From: Nannobrachium achirus
Taxonomy: Eukaryota > Chordata > Actinopteri > Myctophiformes > Myctophidae
Direction of reading: 5' to 3'
NCBI GenBank assembly: GCA_963921795.1
Contig: OY997640.1
Coordinates: forward strand, 54,104,321-54,168,320
DNA length: 64,000 nucleotides
The position numbers were made by a program, and so were the translations under genes. This document shows positions 1 to 17,200 of this stretch, in pieces (the first letter of the stretch is position 1; the number at the start of each line of letters is the position of its first letter). The notes beneath the pieces were generated by a model. The model saw only the letters and a list, made by a program, of their open reading frames with translations, made no database searches and was not told the origin of the DNA.

Positions 1-360
1 TTAATGCAAACCCCATTATACCTGTTGTCATAGGACCCGTTTTGACCATCTGTTTGAAAAAGCGACAGAGATCTCATATATGGGCATAAAATGGACGCAG
101 ATAAACAGATATCTCCATATATGGCATATATGGGCATACAATGGACGCAGAATCACAAAGATCTCCATATACGGGCATAAAAGGGACACAGACAGACAGA
201 TACAGAGATCTCCATATATGGGCATAAAATGGACGCAGATAGACAGCTATCTCAATATATGGGCATAAAATGGACCCAGACTTATAACTGCAGCGATCTC
301 CATATATGGACATAAAATGGACGCCGACAGACAGACAGATACAGATATACATTGTTCCGA
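1..360. repeat. CCATATATGG-containing repeat block, left edge
   Basis: Units built on TCTCCATATATGGGCATAAA and ATGGACGCAGA recur, with perfect CCATATATGG at 115, 212 and 300. The first ~50 bases are the inverse of a segment at 61.70-61.75 kb. The block is truncated by the window start. Confidence 0.7.
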
Positions 361-795
361 GTTGGCCAGGTCGCCGACTAGACGCTGGGCCGCCCGAAGA
401 GCAGCCCAGCTTCTAGTTAATTAATTAATAATACTTAATACTTATATTTACTTTTGATTTATTAATATTAATTAAGTGATAGTATCAGTACTGCAATGTA
501 GAAACACTTTGTGACAAGTAGCCTAAAAGTCAGAAATTCAAAAGAAAGTACAAATCCTAACAGATAAATATTGGCTACTGCCATCGTTTAATGGCAACTT
601 TAATTGCAGACATTGACCGAAAACGGCAAGGTGAAACATTGGTCCAATATCCCATCTGGTGCTTCACCGAGCTGTACATATGGAATGGGAAATATATAAA
701 ATATGTCACTGGGATGACAAATAGTATCTTCAGAAGTTTATGTTGTGCTATTCTGTGTCTGTTTTGCATCATTGATAATTTGGAGCCCAATAGAT

Positions 796-865
<70 letters not shown>

Positions 866-1523
866 TGTGTGTGTGTGTGTGTGCGTACGTGCGTGTGTGC
901 GTGCGTGCGTGCGTGCGTGGGTGCGTGCATAAAAACTATAGTATAAGATTAAGAGATTTTGAAAGATGGTTTAGGAGACATTTGTGACATTATGTGCATT
1001 TAAAAAAAAGTTATACTTGTGTTTAAAATAAGCTGGGCTAATTCCAATGGGGTTATCTGATTCTGCATGTGTATACCTGCAGGACAGGTAAAGATTGGAA
1101 ACTAATTAAGTTCTCATCATGGAGACAGTCTCAGTTTAAGTTCAATACTGCCACCTGGTGGTGATATAATACACAAAGTGCCCTTGTATCACTGATGCCT
1201 TGCATGACTGAGATTTTTGCTTAGAATATGGTGTCAGACAGTACCAATTTGTCAGAAAATGTCTATTTAACAATATTTCCACTCCAGGCATTAAAAGGAC
1301 ATGCTTACCCTAAAGTATCTTAGTGTATGCTGAGTTACTTCAGTGAATCCTAGAAATGGTTCAGTGTCTTGCTCAAGTGCACTACACACAGACAGGACAT
1401 GTGGTTATGATGTAATACATTGCAAAGGTCAAATCAAATACTAGGCTTTGCTGTCAACCCACAAACCACCAATACAACAGTTTTACTGTGGCTCAGGAAT
1501 GAGACCGGTTCAATTCCCTATAG
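361..1523. repeat. Gene-free stretch with a compound microsatellite
   Basis: No coding signal seen. (GA)n covers about 799-863, followed by (GT)n to about 882 and then GTGC/GTGT-type units to about 930. From about 1350 it resembles an old tRNA-type SINE, continued after the element at 1524-1991. Confidence 0.6.
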
Positions 1524-1991
1524 CAGGGGTCTTCAACGTTTTCAGGCCAAGGACCCCTTAGCTGAGAGAGAGATCCCCCCCCCCCCCCCCCTACACACAC
1601 AACCTTTTCATAGATTCATATAGTTCCATATAGTTTTATCGATCATCAGTGTATTTTGGATTCATGTCAAATTGTGTTTTCAGATATTTAACCACTTTAA
1701 CCGTCAATACTTAATAAACTTGACCTTTCACTCTGTACTTAGTCTGCTCTTTTTCCCCTCTAAGCCAAAAATAGCCGATCTACAAGCTCACAACGCCTCG
1801 CAGCGCGAGGGGTTGTGAGCTTGTAGATCGGCTATTTTTGGCTAACGTTCTCAGAATATGGAAATTAGGGTTCAAGTGGTTAATATAAAAAAATAAGAAA
1901 AAAATGTTTCTATCACACAAAGATTAGAGGACCCCCTGTAGTACATCTGAGGACCCCCTAGGGGTCCCGGACCCCCTGTTAAAGACCCCTG
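1524..1991. mobile_element. hAT-type non-autonomous element, CAGGGGTCTTCAACG termini
   Basis: Starts CAGGGGTCTTCAACG and ends ...TTAAAGACCCCTG, giving imperfect terminal inverted repeats. The 8-bp flanks CCCTATAG and CCATATAG differ at one base. It carries a C-run and an 85-bp hairpin at 1761-1845. It is inserted in an older SINE relic, parts of which lie on both sides. No transposase is visible. Confidence 0.8.
1761..1845. repeat. Palindromic hairpin module, copy 1
   Basis: Arms of about 40 bases around a 3-base loop, almost perfectly complementary. The core arm is GATCTACAAGCTCACAAC. It lies inside the element at 1524-1991. Confidence 0.85.
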
Positions 1992-2499
1992 CCATATAGC
2001 ATTGTGTTGTTGAAGCGTCTTTGAGCAAGACACTGCAACCTCCAAAAGCTTGGTGCCTCGCATGATTGGCTCAGTAGAAATGCTGACCTTTTGGTATCAT
2101 ACCAACAGTCCCGTGTGACAGAGAAACAGGTAGGTACGTAGGACATGCTCGTGATAAAAGACAATTTAAAATATAATTACTCTCAGCTGTGTTGCTATAA
2201 ACAAATCAAACTATAAAATGCTGTGTTCTTATCAAGCCTTCCAGCATACCAGGGCCACAATCAGGGTAGTTTGCCACCCATAAAAGATAATAAAGAAACG
2301 AAAGTAGCAAATGTGCTTTCTGATTGCTTTGTATCACACTTTTATAATCAATCAGCTGAGATAACTCATGATGGCTCGTCATCATCACCTGCATTCTGTT
2401 CTATGTAATGGTCCAGTGTGACCTATGTACAGCTTGATACAAGTTCCTCATCAATGATTTAAAATATATATTAATTGCTGCTGCTACAACATTTCAATT

Positions 2500-4120
2500 T
2501 AACCCACTAAGACCCGAGTGTTCAGGAAAAAAACGTATATTGCTATTAGTGCTTCTCAAACTTTGTATGTCAAGCAGGTCTAGAATTTTGTCTTTTTAGG
2601 GGCAAGGCCACTTGGCCTTTGGTGTTGTAGATTTTTTGAGGGCACAAAGGCCAAATGCTAGGGCAGGAAGGCCATCAAATAAAACAAAGTTTAGTCCATT
2701 GAAATAATGAATTTAATTGAATTTAAGGGTTACACTTACTGCATTGGTTTAAACATGAGGTCTTAAAAAATGTATATATCAGTTTAGTTTAGTTCAATAT
2801 CACTAAACCTTTCTTTCCTTTTTTTACTATTTTGAAAAACATTTTTGAATATTTCAAATAGCTGATCTCACAACATGCCGATGTACAGGGGTCATCATCA
2901 CCATGTCAGCTTGTGATGGAAATTTTGATAAATATTGTATTTTTGTCACAGACATACAAAATAACTGTCCAATAATTTTACAAAAGAACATACAGTATCA
3001 TATTTGGCAAAATGGTTGAAATTTCAGTTCCTTAGTTTATTTCTTTTTCTCAGTTCTCTGTCTGCTGGAAATGTCTTGTCAAATGATGTGTGGTTCGTCC
3101 ACAAGTTCACTTTCTTCACCATCTTGCTGATGAGACAAATACTTGACAGAGCTCCATCCAGTTCCAAGTAGGTACACAAATACGTAAGGCTTCACCTCCT
3201 TCTGGTAGTCAAATGATTTGTGGTTTGTCAGAAAGAGTCTTTCCAAGTTCCCTTTCTTCACTATCACGGCATAGTTTTTGCAATTCATTGACCTATCAAC
3301 AAATATAGTTTTATTCTTTTGTCTTTTGCCAAACTCATTCTACTGATCTCTTGTCTCATAAGTTGTGGTTGAAAGATAGTAGTAGCTTAATAAACAGGCA
3401 ACAGTCCAGTAAAATTGATATGCTGCCAGGGTCAATCCTGTGTTAATTTACACGGTGAACAAGTATTATATGATGATGAGAAAGACAGTGCGTAAGTGGT
3501 GTGATGTACAGAAAGGTATACCAGTGGAACAATATAGCAAACATTACTTCTCTCTCCGTCTTGTCTCGTCTTGCATTGCATGCTCACCTGATGCAATCAT
3601 GTAGCCAACACAACATATTAATCATCCTGACACTTATCATCATCCAAAATAATTAAAACAAATGCTTTATTATTATTATTGAATATTTAGGATAGATTAT
3701 GTACACATGATAACCAAAATACTAAATGTGCCACGGACATGGACAAGTCTTGCCACAGACACATTTGTCCGTGTGCAGACATGTTGATGACGCCTGCCGA
3801 TGTAGATTTTAAATGTTTTCCAAAATAATAAAAAAAAGGCAAAGACGTTTATAGGGATATAGGGGTACAGGTAGCTGGAGTAAGGCCACTGTGGCCTCAG
3901 GTCATGCCATTGGTTTGAGGGGCACAAGGCCAAACTGAGGGGCAACGACGGCCATGGCCTTCATGGCCTCCCTGAATTCCTGCCCTGATGTCAAGGACCC
4001 TCTAAGCCTAGAATGAAATGCATTTGCCCGCTGTTAAAATTATTGTGATGTTATGTTAACTACTTTTTAACTATGACACTGACGCTTTCTCGCTTTTAAA
4101 TGGGTTGAATAAATCATGTG
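2500..4120. repeat. Composite old repeat block with TTAACCCA ends
   Basis: Starts near TTAACCCACTAAGACC and ends near TTTAAATGGGTTGAA. Segments about 2590-2670 and 3880-3987 contain GGGGCAAGGCCACTTGG- and GGCACAAGGCCAAACTG-type sequence. The second is matched in inverse orientation at 27124-27205. A - strand open stretch at 3079-3288 (69 codons, YVFVYLLGTGWSS) is unrecognised and may be a degraded element gene. Confidence 0.45.
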
Positions 4121-4439
4121 AATTTAAGCCCTGAAGGAATTTGGGAAAATACAATTAGTGACAAAATTATTGCTGGGAAGAAAGAAAAAAAACACCATGG
4201 CTTTCCAACTAAGTATATAAAAACAAATTCTGCAGACATTTCCTAAACATTTAAATTAATTGTTTTTTTTATGATAATTATATAAAGTTATTTTGAAATA
4301 CAAATGCCTCAGTGCACTGCACACAGTCACACTAGCCTCTGCTTGCTGAATGCGTGTGGCTGATATTAAAAATACAATTAAATGAAAGTGTAAAATACTG
4401 ACTACAGCCTATTTAACATAAAGCCCCTCATCGATTAAC

Positions 4440-4985
4440 CCTCATCCTCAGCTGCGTCAGAAACCTTCTGATCTGGTGCCTGTAAACACCCCCCCCACCA
4501 CGCAACAGGATTCTGGACATCTTAACCAAGGGACCTCAGATGGTTTGCATCGGGGGGACATCTCCAGTTCCATCACACCGAGCACCGGTGCCCCCCAGGG
4601 CAGTGTGCTCATCCTCCTTCCTGCTTGCTGTTCACCCGCATGACATACGACTGCTCTGCTAGACTGCAGTGCCAGATACGTCTCCGGCTACAGCTACAGG
4701 TTTGACAGGCCGCATCACCGGCAATGAGGAGTCAGCATACAGGCTGGAGGATCAGAAAACTGACAACCTGCTTCACAGAGAACAACCTGTTGCTCAATAA
4801 AAATAAGACCAAGGAGCTCATCCCTGATAGGAGAACCCACGCTGACCACTTCCCCTGCTCATGTGTTGTTGCCTTAACCAGTGTATAACGGTTGTAAACA
4901 CTGAACCTGGAGATACATCTTATCATTCATCTGTATTATTTATATGGCTGAATGACAAATTAAACGGCTGGAACTTGAACTCCCC
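4440..4985 (+). pseudogene. Non-LTR retrotransposon reverse-transcriptase relic with 3' tail
   Basis: Broken frames still read TGAPQGSVL and, further on, FTENNLLLNKNKTKELI, both characteristic of fish LINE reverse transcriptases (L2/Rex-like). The block ends in a LINE-type tail (GGCTGAATGACAAATTAA then GGAACTTGAACT). Too degraded to be functional. Confidence 0.7.
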
Positions 4986-6432
4986 TCAGATCTGATTCGT
5001 ATTCTTCCGACCGCAGAGTTCCGGCGTTATTTTGCAATGGATTGGCCATGTTGTCAGGATAAGACCGGCTGAGTCACCGTCTCAAGTCCATTAGCCCCCA
5101 CACACATGCACGCGCACACATTTAACAGGAATACCGTACATAGACAGAAGGCATTGTGTGTGCATACTAGCCTACAGTAGCACACAGTGTGTGAAGCAGG
5201 TTTCACTAAGCAGCAGATTAACTTACTCCGCGCCCAAAGTGACACAGGAAACCTCAAAGTTGACTTGGCTCCTGGACCAGACAGAAACCAAACATTGACT
5301 GTCTGTTTCAGGTGACTCCCCTGATTAGCAAAGGGCAGTATGCAAACACATTTTACTGTATCTATATTCAAACACTTTTATCCAGATGAATGTATAAAAT
5401 ATTGTTGCTCTTATCTCCATATTTTAACTTTTTTTTTTTTTCACAAATTAATGCCCTACTTGATATGTTGGCTACATACTCATACAAAAAAAGCATCAAA
5501 CACGGCACAAAGTGACACATTTTGAGCTTGTTGATCTGCTACTTTTGATATTTTTGAATTTGGATCCAAAAAGTAACAGTTTTCTGGGAGTTCTACATTA
5601 ATACTGACAATTATACTGTATATTCCTGTAATTCAAAGACTTCAAATTTATTTTGAAATGCATAGCTACTACTATGTATTTCAAGCTACTACTAGGATGT
5701 TTTGGGTTATTTAAAACTATTCAGAAAAAATAAAAACAATAAAACAAACATGTCCAGCATAATGATTTATGGTACTAAGCTTAGCTGCAAATGAAAGCCA
5801 TCAATAAAATCGATTCTTTGCCAAACCGGATTTCACATAATTGACTCTTTACATGACCTCATAAACTGTTCTGCCTGAGCATCCTGTGGTTTTATGCTGT
5901 CTTTTCAACCATGTTGTTCCTTGGCTGAGGCGGAAGGCATTTTGAACACCCACACAGCTCTGAAAGTAGTCATGACCGGTTTTGGCCAGAAGTCATCAAA
6001 TGGAACTTCAGCTATCTAATGGAGTGAAACACACAAACCATCAACTCATTATACATGTCATGTGACCGTGCACTTTTCTGTTACATATTTAAAATCGGAA
6101 TAAATTGATGCTTTTAGACAATCTGACCAACTTGCAATGTTCAGGATGATAATGTTAAGTTCTGTCTCCATTATAATTGTTTGTCTACTTTTTGTTAGGA
6201 TTCTGTGTATGTACAGCTGGTCTATTCCATCATGCCGCACAGAGGACAATGTTTTACACAGCCTGGCTGTATGGTAAAAAAAAAAAAAAAAAAAAACTTG
6301 TGTGACTACATCATTTTCAGGTCTATTATTGTACCTTGGCCATATTTCAAAAGATTATACAAATTCAATGATTATAGCAAATTATTGTCAGTCGAGCAAC
6401 CATCTGAAAGTGTACAATGGCCGATGACAGGA
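4986..6432. other. Gene-free AT-rich stretch
   Basis: No exon or element recognised. 5490-5545 contains a half-copy resembling the hairpin arm (GAGCTTGTTGATCTGCTA). An A-run lies at about 6275-6296. Confidence 0.5.
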
Positions 6433-6435
6433 TAA

Positions 6436-6991
6436 AGGCCCTTTTCCACCGGCAGCGATAACGATGACAATAGCCATAACATATCACAGCGATAATTATG
6501 CCTTCACATTGCACACACACACACACACACACTCGTGTTGTTTGTTAGAGTATCTTGTTTGAATTCTATGTTTTAACTTATTCTTTGTTTATTATTATAG
6601 GTGAGAACCTTGTATAAGCCCTATATGGGCTTCCTTTCTCGCCTGCACTTATATCTATGCATTTTAATAATGTTAACCTTGTATTGTTTTTTTATTGTGC
6701 AAATAAATAAATCAAATCAAAATCATTGATGTCCGATAAAGTTATCGGACATCAATGTGAAGAGGCGCCAATTAACAGCCGCTCGCGCAGAGCGCACCTC
6801 GAGCTGTTTGTCAGAGACCCAGTTCCATATCACTGTGATCTTAACCACATCGTTGTTGATCCTAACGATGTAGTTGTCAGCTATCGTTGTCTGTATCGGT
6901 GTTGAGTGGATGCTGCCGATCCACTTCAATTGAAAACCCACTTTTTTAAATCGTTATCGTCATTGTTATCGCTGCGAGTGGAAAAGGGCCT
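6436..6991. mobile_element. DNA-transposon-like element with AGGCCCTTTTCCAC inverted termini
   Basis: The left end AGGCCCTTTTCCACCGGCAG and the right end ...GAGTGGAAAAGGGCCT are inverted repeats continuing into GCGATAAC. They are flanked by TAA on both sides (6433-6435, 6992-6994), so a 3-bp duplication is likely, as in PIF/Harbinger-type elements. The middle holds an (AC)n run and a retroposon-like tail ending in AAATAAATAAATCAAATC. Confidence 0.65.
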
Positions 6992-9717
<2,726 letters not shown>

Positions 9718-10163
9718 CAGGGGCATCACAAGGGGCGGTAAAGTGGGACTTAATTTCAACGTTGGTTGAAATTAAAAGACGGGAGAGCATTATACGTGTG
9801 CGAACATGATCCCTTATTCATTTACTGTTTCCTGGATCCAGCACCGTATACACGTTTTGGGGATGTGCATATGCTATTCCTTTCGACTGAGTTACTAGGG
9901 CCCAAGGTGGAGGGGTCTTAATTATTTTATAGCTTTAGCTATTGAAAAATGTGTGCAAATCTTTTAATATATGTATGCCAAATAATACATATCACTTGAA
10001 AAGGTTTGAGCACCACTGACATAGAAACAATATTCAAAGACTCAAAAATAGCAGATCTACAAGCTTTGTATTGTATATCTGCTATTTTTCAATAGTTGAA
10101 GCACAAAATGTGAGTGAATCCTTGTACCCACGGCCCAGAATTTGGTGCGACACCCCTTTTTAT
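9718..10163. mobile_element. hAT-like element, CAGGGGCRTCACAAGG family, copy 1
   Basis: Begins CAGGGGCATCACAAGG and ends GGTGCGACACCCCT, matching the copies at 17813 and 28734. Contains a hairpin copy at 10042-10090. Instead of an 8-bp duplication it is flanked by ~46-bp direct repeats (9671-9717 and 10164-10208). Confidence 0.7.
10042..10090. repeat. Palindromic hairpin module, shortened copy
   Basis: AAAAATAGCAGATCTACAA faces TTGTATATCTGCTATTTTT with almost no apical part. Confidence 0.7.
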
Positions 10164-10487
10164 AGCACCTCAAACCTCCGTCCTACTACTAACAAAGATC
10201 ACCCTCCCAGCCCAGCTTCCTTCCCCGAACATGGCCAATTGTGTTGGGAAGCTGGATGCACCACGGCGGATCCAAACCCCTCGGCTCTGCTGTGGTGTGG
10301 CAGGCAATTTTCCCCTGCGCCTGGACCACTTACTTTTCTAGTCAAATAGGAGATGACAGATTTATATTGGGCACTTACTGCTATTTCTGCTTTGCCAGGA
10401 AGCTGCTTAATGGGGCTTCCTGTTTGTTGTGTCAATAGTTTCAATTTCTTATAAACACAATATTGCTCCCATAAATGTATTTTTAAA

Positions 10488-10683
10488 AATATATACACCT
10501 GTTTCCGCTGGAGTTTACTGGAGATTATTTGGACCTGTTTGGACCACACTTCCGGTTTAACAGCAGACATACAAGCTCACGTCGCGTCGCAGATGCAACT
10601 CGTTGTGAGCTTGTAAATCACACTCGTCTGCGGCGCCAGAAGTTCGGTACAGCGTCTGCGCAATGCACTATGGATACTGTCCA
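10488..10683 (-). repeat. ~190-bp repeat family with hairpin centre, copy 1 (inverse)
   Basis: CCTGTTTCCGCTGGA at one end and GCGCAATGCACTATGG at the other mirror the copies at 26848-27034 and 39671-39862. A hairpin-module copy lies at 10569-10618. Confidence 0.7.
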
Positions 10684-10699
10684 ATGCCAATGCAATCAT

Positions 10700-12496
10700 T
10701 TTCCCTTGCTCACTACTGCCATTGACTTTGTTCTTTTTACAAAATGGCTTTTTTTTAGCACCTTCTGAAATTTTTATGCATTTTTGTGGACTTCCTCTAT
10801 AGTGTTTCACCTCACATTTGGCAAATAGAAAATTGCTAAATTTATAGAACACATCACCTCAGTGGGGATCGTTATTAACAGCTTTGTCAGCAGAATGAGG
10901 AGAATGCTTGGCCAAGACAGTCGTGACTCACAGACTGGATTGTCTGGCAGTTACCCCTCTGTCCATGGAGCCTGTTCTGACATGAGAACTTCAAAGCTAT
11001 CATAAAAGAAGTCTTTATCATCAGGGACAACATTTAAGCGTCTATTTATTGTCTTGTGTTTGCCCAACCTCAAGCCACCATTTATGTTTGTAGCTTTGAT
11101 GTCATGTAACATGTGATATAAATAGCAGAGGCGGGTTGTCTGTGAGTCAGGGTCATGCAGTGTGCATGCAATCTGGCTAGCCATCGTCAAGGAAAAGTTT
11201 GGTCGCTCTGCGGAAGTCTGTAAACGAGAGACTAGTTTGCATGGAGCTCAATAGGTCTGTCTTCTCAGGACACACAAATCCAACCAACGATCTAGCCTGT
11301 AATTACCATACCCGTAGCTGGGGTATAAAAAAAAAGAAGAAAAAAAAAAAAGAACACTGCCTAATATAATCTAGCTGCATCAACAGCAGCAGCCATTCTA
11401 TCTAACTTCTCTATAGGATTTGGCCAAACGCTTTTGATTTATTTGAATTTGTCTTAACTGATCTTCATTATTCTAAATTGATTGATGGACATTACAGAAT
11501 ACACTCTCATGTTTTTATCTCCACAAATACCAATTCCTTGACCAGCTTTGTTTATGCGATTCTGTACCTCAATTTTGTCTTAGTGGACGTGTTCATGTAC
11601 ATCCTAACAACGCTGGGGTTTGATACATTTATTCTAGCTGTACACCACATTTGTAGGAGATATTAGATCCTTTTGTAAATGTTAATATGTGTATTGCTTT
11701 CCATAAACCTACATATTTCATGTCAGAAATGAATAAACGGTTATAATACAAATATTATATACTAAGAACTTTATAACATACATAATACTTAATATGAAAT
11801 ATGAAATAATAACTGTGGCTTGTATCACAAGCCAGGGTGTAAAGTCAGGAAGTCCCATCTCTTACGCATCTGCAATACCATAATTATAAGAGAGTTTCAT
11901 TCCAAAATTTGTTTTCCACTATCTGAGAAAAGTGACACCACTTACAAAAGCACAACAATAGCACAAGTTTAAAACAAATGATGGTACTTATGTAAGGGAC
12001 AGTATTCAATTTAAATTCTTAAATAATAACACACACCTCATTTTTAGTTATGTTCATGCACATGTGGACAGCACATAGATGGTGTCTGTAGTGTACCAGC
12101 CACTGGAGGGAGGCAGAGCCTACCTTCTCTGATAACCTCACCCAACTCCAACTTGTAATTCAGTTGCTGGAGTGACCAGGAATTTGTCCGCATAATACAC
12201 ACTTTTTCTTGGTTACTGTAGGTAGGCTACATGTCTCTTCAACAGCACTGTTGTAGAGCAGCTGCGGTTTAATATTCAAACTACGACTGTTTGTTAAACA
12301 CAATGGTCCTCATATAGCCTCCACACTACAACTTTATTGCAGGGCAAGCTGATATGAAACGAGAGGAAACGAAACTATCAACATCGCAATGACCAGAATG
12401 ACTAGTGAGTGCTGAATACAGCCTTCATACGCTATGTGTTTAATGCATTATACATACCATCCACTTCCATATATTCCAATATACACACACACACGC

Positions 12497-12585
<89 letters not shown>

Positions 12586-14207
12586 ACACACACACACACA
12601 TATATACATATACATATACATATACATATATATAAAATTGTGGACTCCATCTATAGTGTCTGTTATTTCTTTTGCCAAATATTACTAAATTTAAGTATAG
12701 GTTTTATCATTGATATATTTTAGAAAATGGACACTCTTAAAGACCACATTTTGCAGCGTCATTGTGTGAACCAAATAAGTCAAGTGTAGTGTATCTTTGT
12801 GCTACTGTTCAAAGCATTTATAGGCGTTATTATTTTATACGGTTTTACAACTTCAATGTACTGAATTGATACAGTCCAGTTCCATTATAAATTCCAATCT
12901 GTTGTTGTCCATAATGAGTTTCAAAATGAAGGATAAAGCAAGTTTGTTTTGATCATGTTACTTATCATAAAATATTTAAAGAGGGGGGGAGGGGGGAGAC
13001 AATATAAGCGCTTTCTATTGAACTTGCAAAAACGGGGATTTCAGGCAAACCAAATTGAGATGGTGATTTCATTCACCAGGAACGAGACAGTAGGTAATCC
13101 CCTGCTTGGCTGTCTATAGCTGTGGTTGCAGTGTGTACTGTAGCTATCTGGTATGGCAAAATGGGCCGCACAGGGAGCTTGTCTCGTGGTAGTTTGAATG
13201 AGCAAAGAGAAGAAAAAAAAAAAAGAACACAAATGTGAGTAATTATGAAAGTTCATAATTCATGCAGTTATTCTAACAGCCCAAGCTACATAAAAATGCT
13301 AAGCAAGTCATTCAGAAATTACCTGTAGTTCGAAGCAGTTAAGGTGTGTAATTTATTTTAAAGTGTTTGAGACACATGAGAGAATATAATTATAGCTCCT
13401 GTATTATTGCCAGCTCATAGGCAACATTCTGTCGCAGACTCTCCTCTCCTGCCCCATTTCTGTGGTTGCTTTCTACATTTATACTGTTAATTTGATGTGC
13501 CTTTTATCTTTGGACTTTGTATATTTTATTGTGTCTTCCTGTTATTGACCTGTTCTGTTATGTTCATTTCCTCTCTATTCTCTCTTCCCTATTCTAACTC
13601 TTTCTGTAACTGTAATGTTGAGCGCTAGCACAAAATATGTTTTCAAACACTCTTTTACATTTGTAATTGTGTTATGTGACAATAATGTTGATTCTTATGC
13701 TTTTTTGTGTTTGTACTGCATTCTATGAAATGCAGAGAACAGGATTTTGATTTCCCTTTGGGACAAATCAAGTCTTCATTTCAAAATGTATCTTCTTTGT
13801 GGCCGAAACAAAATCATCAAACTGAGGAGAGCAGCTGATGTACAGAATGCAAAATCAAGGAGGTGTACATGGAGGTCAGCACCACTGACCTCTTCTCTCC
13901 AAACTAAACGACTTAATTTAGAATGAAAGAGTTTGTTCTAAGCATTCTTTCAAACCAAAAGAATGTTTCAAGTCCACTGACGTAATGATTTTAAGCCTTA
14001 CGGGGATAAACCACCAAGACAGAAATGTTTGATGACGGCCCATGGTTATTACAGGCTAGCTTTAATCATATTTACAAAGCATTTTCATCTGTGTGAAAGT
14101 GTTTACTCTCTTGTATTTCAAACAGCACATGAAAGATGCAAGCCATAGGACAACACTGTCCTTTTTCTCATACCAATTATGCATGTACACATACTGTATG
14201 CTCTCTC

Positions 14208-14279
<72 letters not shown>

Positions 14280-17200
14280 GCTGTCTCTCTCTCTCCCTCT
14301 ACTGAAGCAGGGGACTTCCAAACCAACACACCTCCGCCCACACTAACCTCCATCACAACACGTTGTCTGAGCTTTGTATGTGTACAGAGCTTCACCCAGA
14401 TACAGTACGATTACCCAGACAAGCGAGAATTGTTGACCGTTTTTAGCACTTACCAAACACTTTTTGGGCAGAAACATGATTATAACCAACTAACCAAACA
14501 ATTGCTTATTAACTGTGTAGTATTGTATCCCTCTCCTCCTTAACTAAGTACATAAGAGAAAATTACATTTTCATTTCCGTTCCCTTCAAGTACATGAGGT
14601 TCTTATCAAACATCCAGAATTAACAGCTGAAAACCCCCCATATTTTTTCATCTTGAACGGTATTTGACCAAAAGATTTACATATTAATGAAAAGATACTT
14701 GGAGCCCATTGGGGCTTAGGGTATATGAAATATGAGAATATGTATAATATAAAACAAGCAGCTAGAGTAACAATATTACGGTAGTGAATAATTTAACATG
14801 AATTGACCAGTGACAATGATTATATATGAATGTCAGGGGTATGTGGATTTCTGACTCCCATAGTATGCATATTATAATGGTAAATAATAAGGGGACAATC
14901 AGTGTAAATTCAAGCGTGACAAAGGAACTGAATGTTGATTCTTAACTATGAATACTAGACCATATCCCTCCGGTGATATGAGCACGTCTTAAAGTATGTG
15001 CAGAGTTTGAGCTATGCGCTGTGAACTGGGGGACGGTAACCGTGACAATGGACCCTGTGAGAGTTAGTTAGAGTTATCACAAAAAAAGAAAACGCTAATA
15101 AACATGCTTGAATGTGGGAAAGGTGAAAGATGTCGTTGCTCAGTGTCTGCTGCACATGGTAAGCTAATGATCATTGCTCGGGTGCAACTTCAGATGAATT
15201 GCTGGACGCAGTGAGGAGAAAAACCCAGTCAGACAGACAGACTGAGTGACAGAGTAAAGGAGAATTCTAGTATGGATTGCTGCTTCTGACCAGGATAGCA
15301 AATTTGCCTCTCTATAGAGAGCCTGACTAAATGAATAAATAGACAGAAGATGAATGGCTTAGTCCTAAAAAATCACAAAAGTGTTCATTTAACTCAGAGA
15401 CTAAGCGTACATTTTTACACTCAGACTAAATTAAGACTGCTGTGCAGGGTGGGGGTTCTCCCTGTTCTGAGCTGGTGACTGGTGACTGATTATTCAGAGT
15501 AAAATTTACACTGCTGATTCTGTTGTGCAATACCTTTAAGGCGTACCACATACCGTAGGCTTTGATGCCTGACAAGCGCGTCCCAGGTTCGATTCCGGAG
15601 CCGGACGTTTGCTGCATCTCACTCCGCAACTCTCTCTCCCCCGTTTCCTGTCATTCTCCACTGTGGATTAAAGGCAGAAAAGGGCCGCAAAATCTTAGTA
15701 ACAAATTTAAAAAAATAATAATAGAAAATAGAAAATGTATAAAAAATACAATAACATACACATGAAATGTATCTATGTCAAGGGCTGTAATGACTCCTTG
15801 AAGATTATCTACATTTATTTATAACAGTCTGAATACTGATTTCACAGGTGCAAATAGACCATGAAGTGAAGATGAATGCACTTTTACAGCAACATTCCTC
15901 TGTACACTCAAAATAGACCCACCACCACAGTGCAATTGGGGAACAAGTAGGTCAATTCAAGGGCACGCTTTCACACATGCACTTAAAAATGTACTCTTTA
16001 TGGGTACTGAGAGTGGGTACATGTTAACACTGTCACTCTCAGAGTTAAATGAACACTGATTTAACTGGAAATCAAGCAGTTTGTGAGGGAGAGGAGAATT
16101 TAATTTATTTCACTTTCCTCAGGCTCGCACCGACTTTCTTAGAGTGTACAGCAGTGCAGTAATCTTGTAGTCACAACCTTGCTTCTCTAACATCCTGGCC
16201 AGAGTCTTAAGGGCCATACACACCAAGAAGGATAACTGTAACTTAAAACATGTCATTTTAAAAAGCTCCATTCCCACCGGGCACAATAACTATAAAGATA
16301 ACAATTGTTTTTATAGTCAGTGTGAACCCTGACATCCCCTTGACTTAAAGGAGCTATAGTCAACTTTTTCTTGAAAAACGGATGCTAAAATAAAAATAAT
16401 GTTTCGAAAATATTTTATAAAAAAAATAAGCATCATATATGTGTTTCAATTAAAAAATGACCACAAAAAGCGGAAAAATAATGATAAAATAATCATTTTG
16501 GCCCTTTGTTTACATTTACGGGCCCTGTACTTTTGACATTAGTTATTCAACCAGTAATCGTTGAGTTTCTATATAAGCCTAGGCTATTTAAACACATCTA
16601 TCTATTTCTTCCTGTTTTCAGTCAAATTTGCCATGTTTTTCCAGGCATGCTTTGAAATAAGCGGAACTAAATTTCAGTTAAATAGGCTACCTATTGCCAC
16701 AACATGTCTTGGTTCTTGCCTGGTTGCATATAATTGCTATTATTTACAACCACCTAAAACCACTAAAATAATTATAAAAAGCACAAAACCTTTGTCAGGA
16801 TATAAAAATAAAACTTCGTCTGGCAAGGCATGTAAAGCTATCTATCTAGATGCTAACTTGTTGATATGTTTACATGCATTCTAAATTCCTCTATTTCTTG
16901 ACGTTAACCTTTGAGCACAGTCATTCTGTCAGAAAGGCCTACACATTTGTCTTAGCTTGTGGTCTCATTTTGACTTCTCACACATTCTCTGTGTTCATTA
17001 CATAATATGGAATGAAATGTATCCTTTCATGTATTGATTTCATTTGTATACTCAAGAAGAGTTAGCCTACAGGTCAAATTTTATAGGCTACTTTCAGACT
17101 TAGATCTGGATTTCACTGTATAACTACTTATTGATATCCTATAACTGCATCCCAACTTGCATACCAAAGCTAGCTACTATAGAGTATTCTACAACAGATG

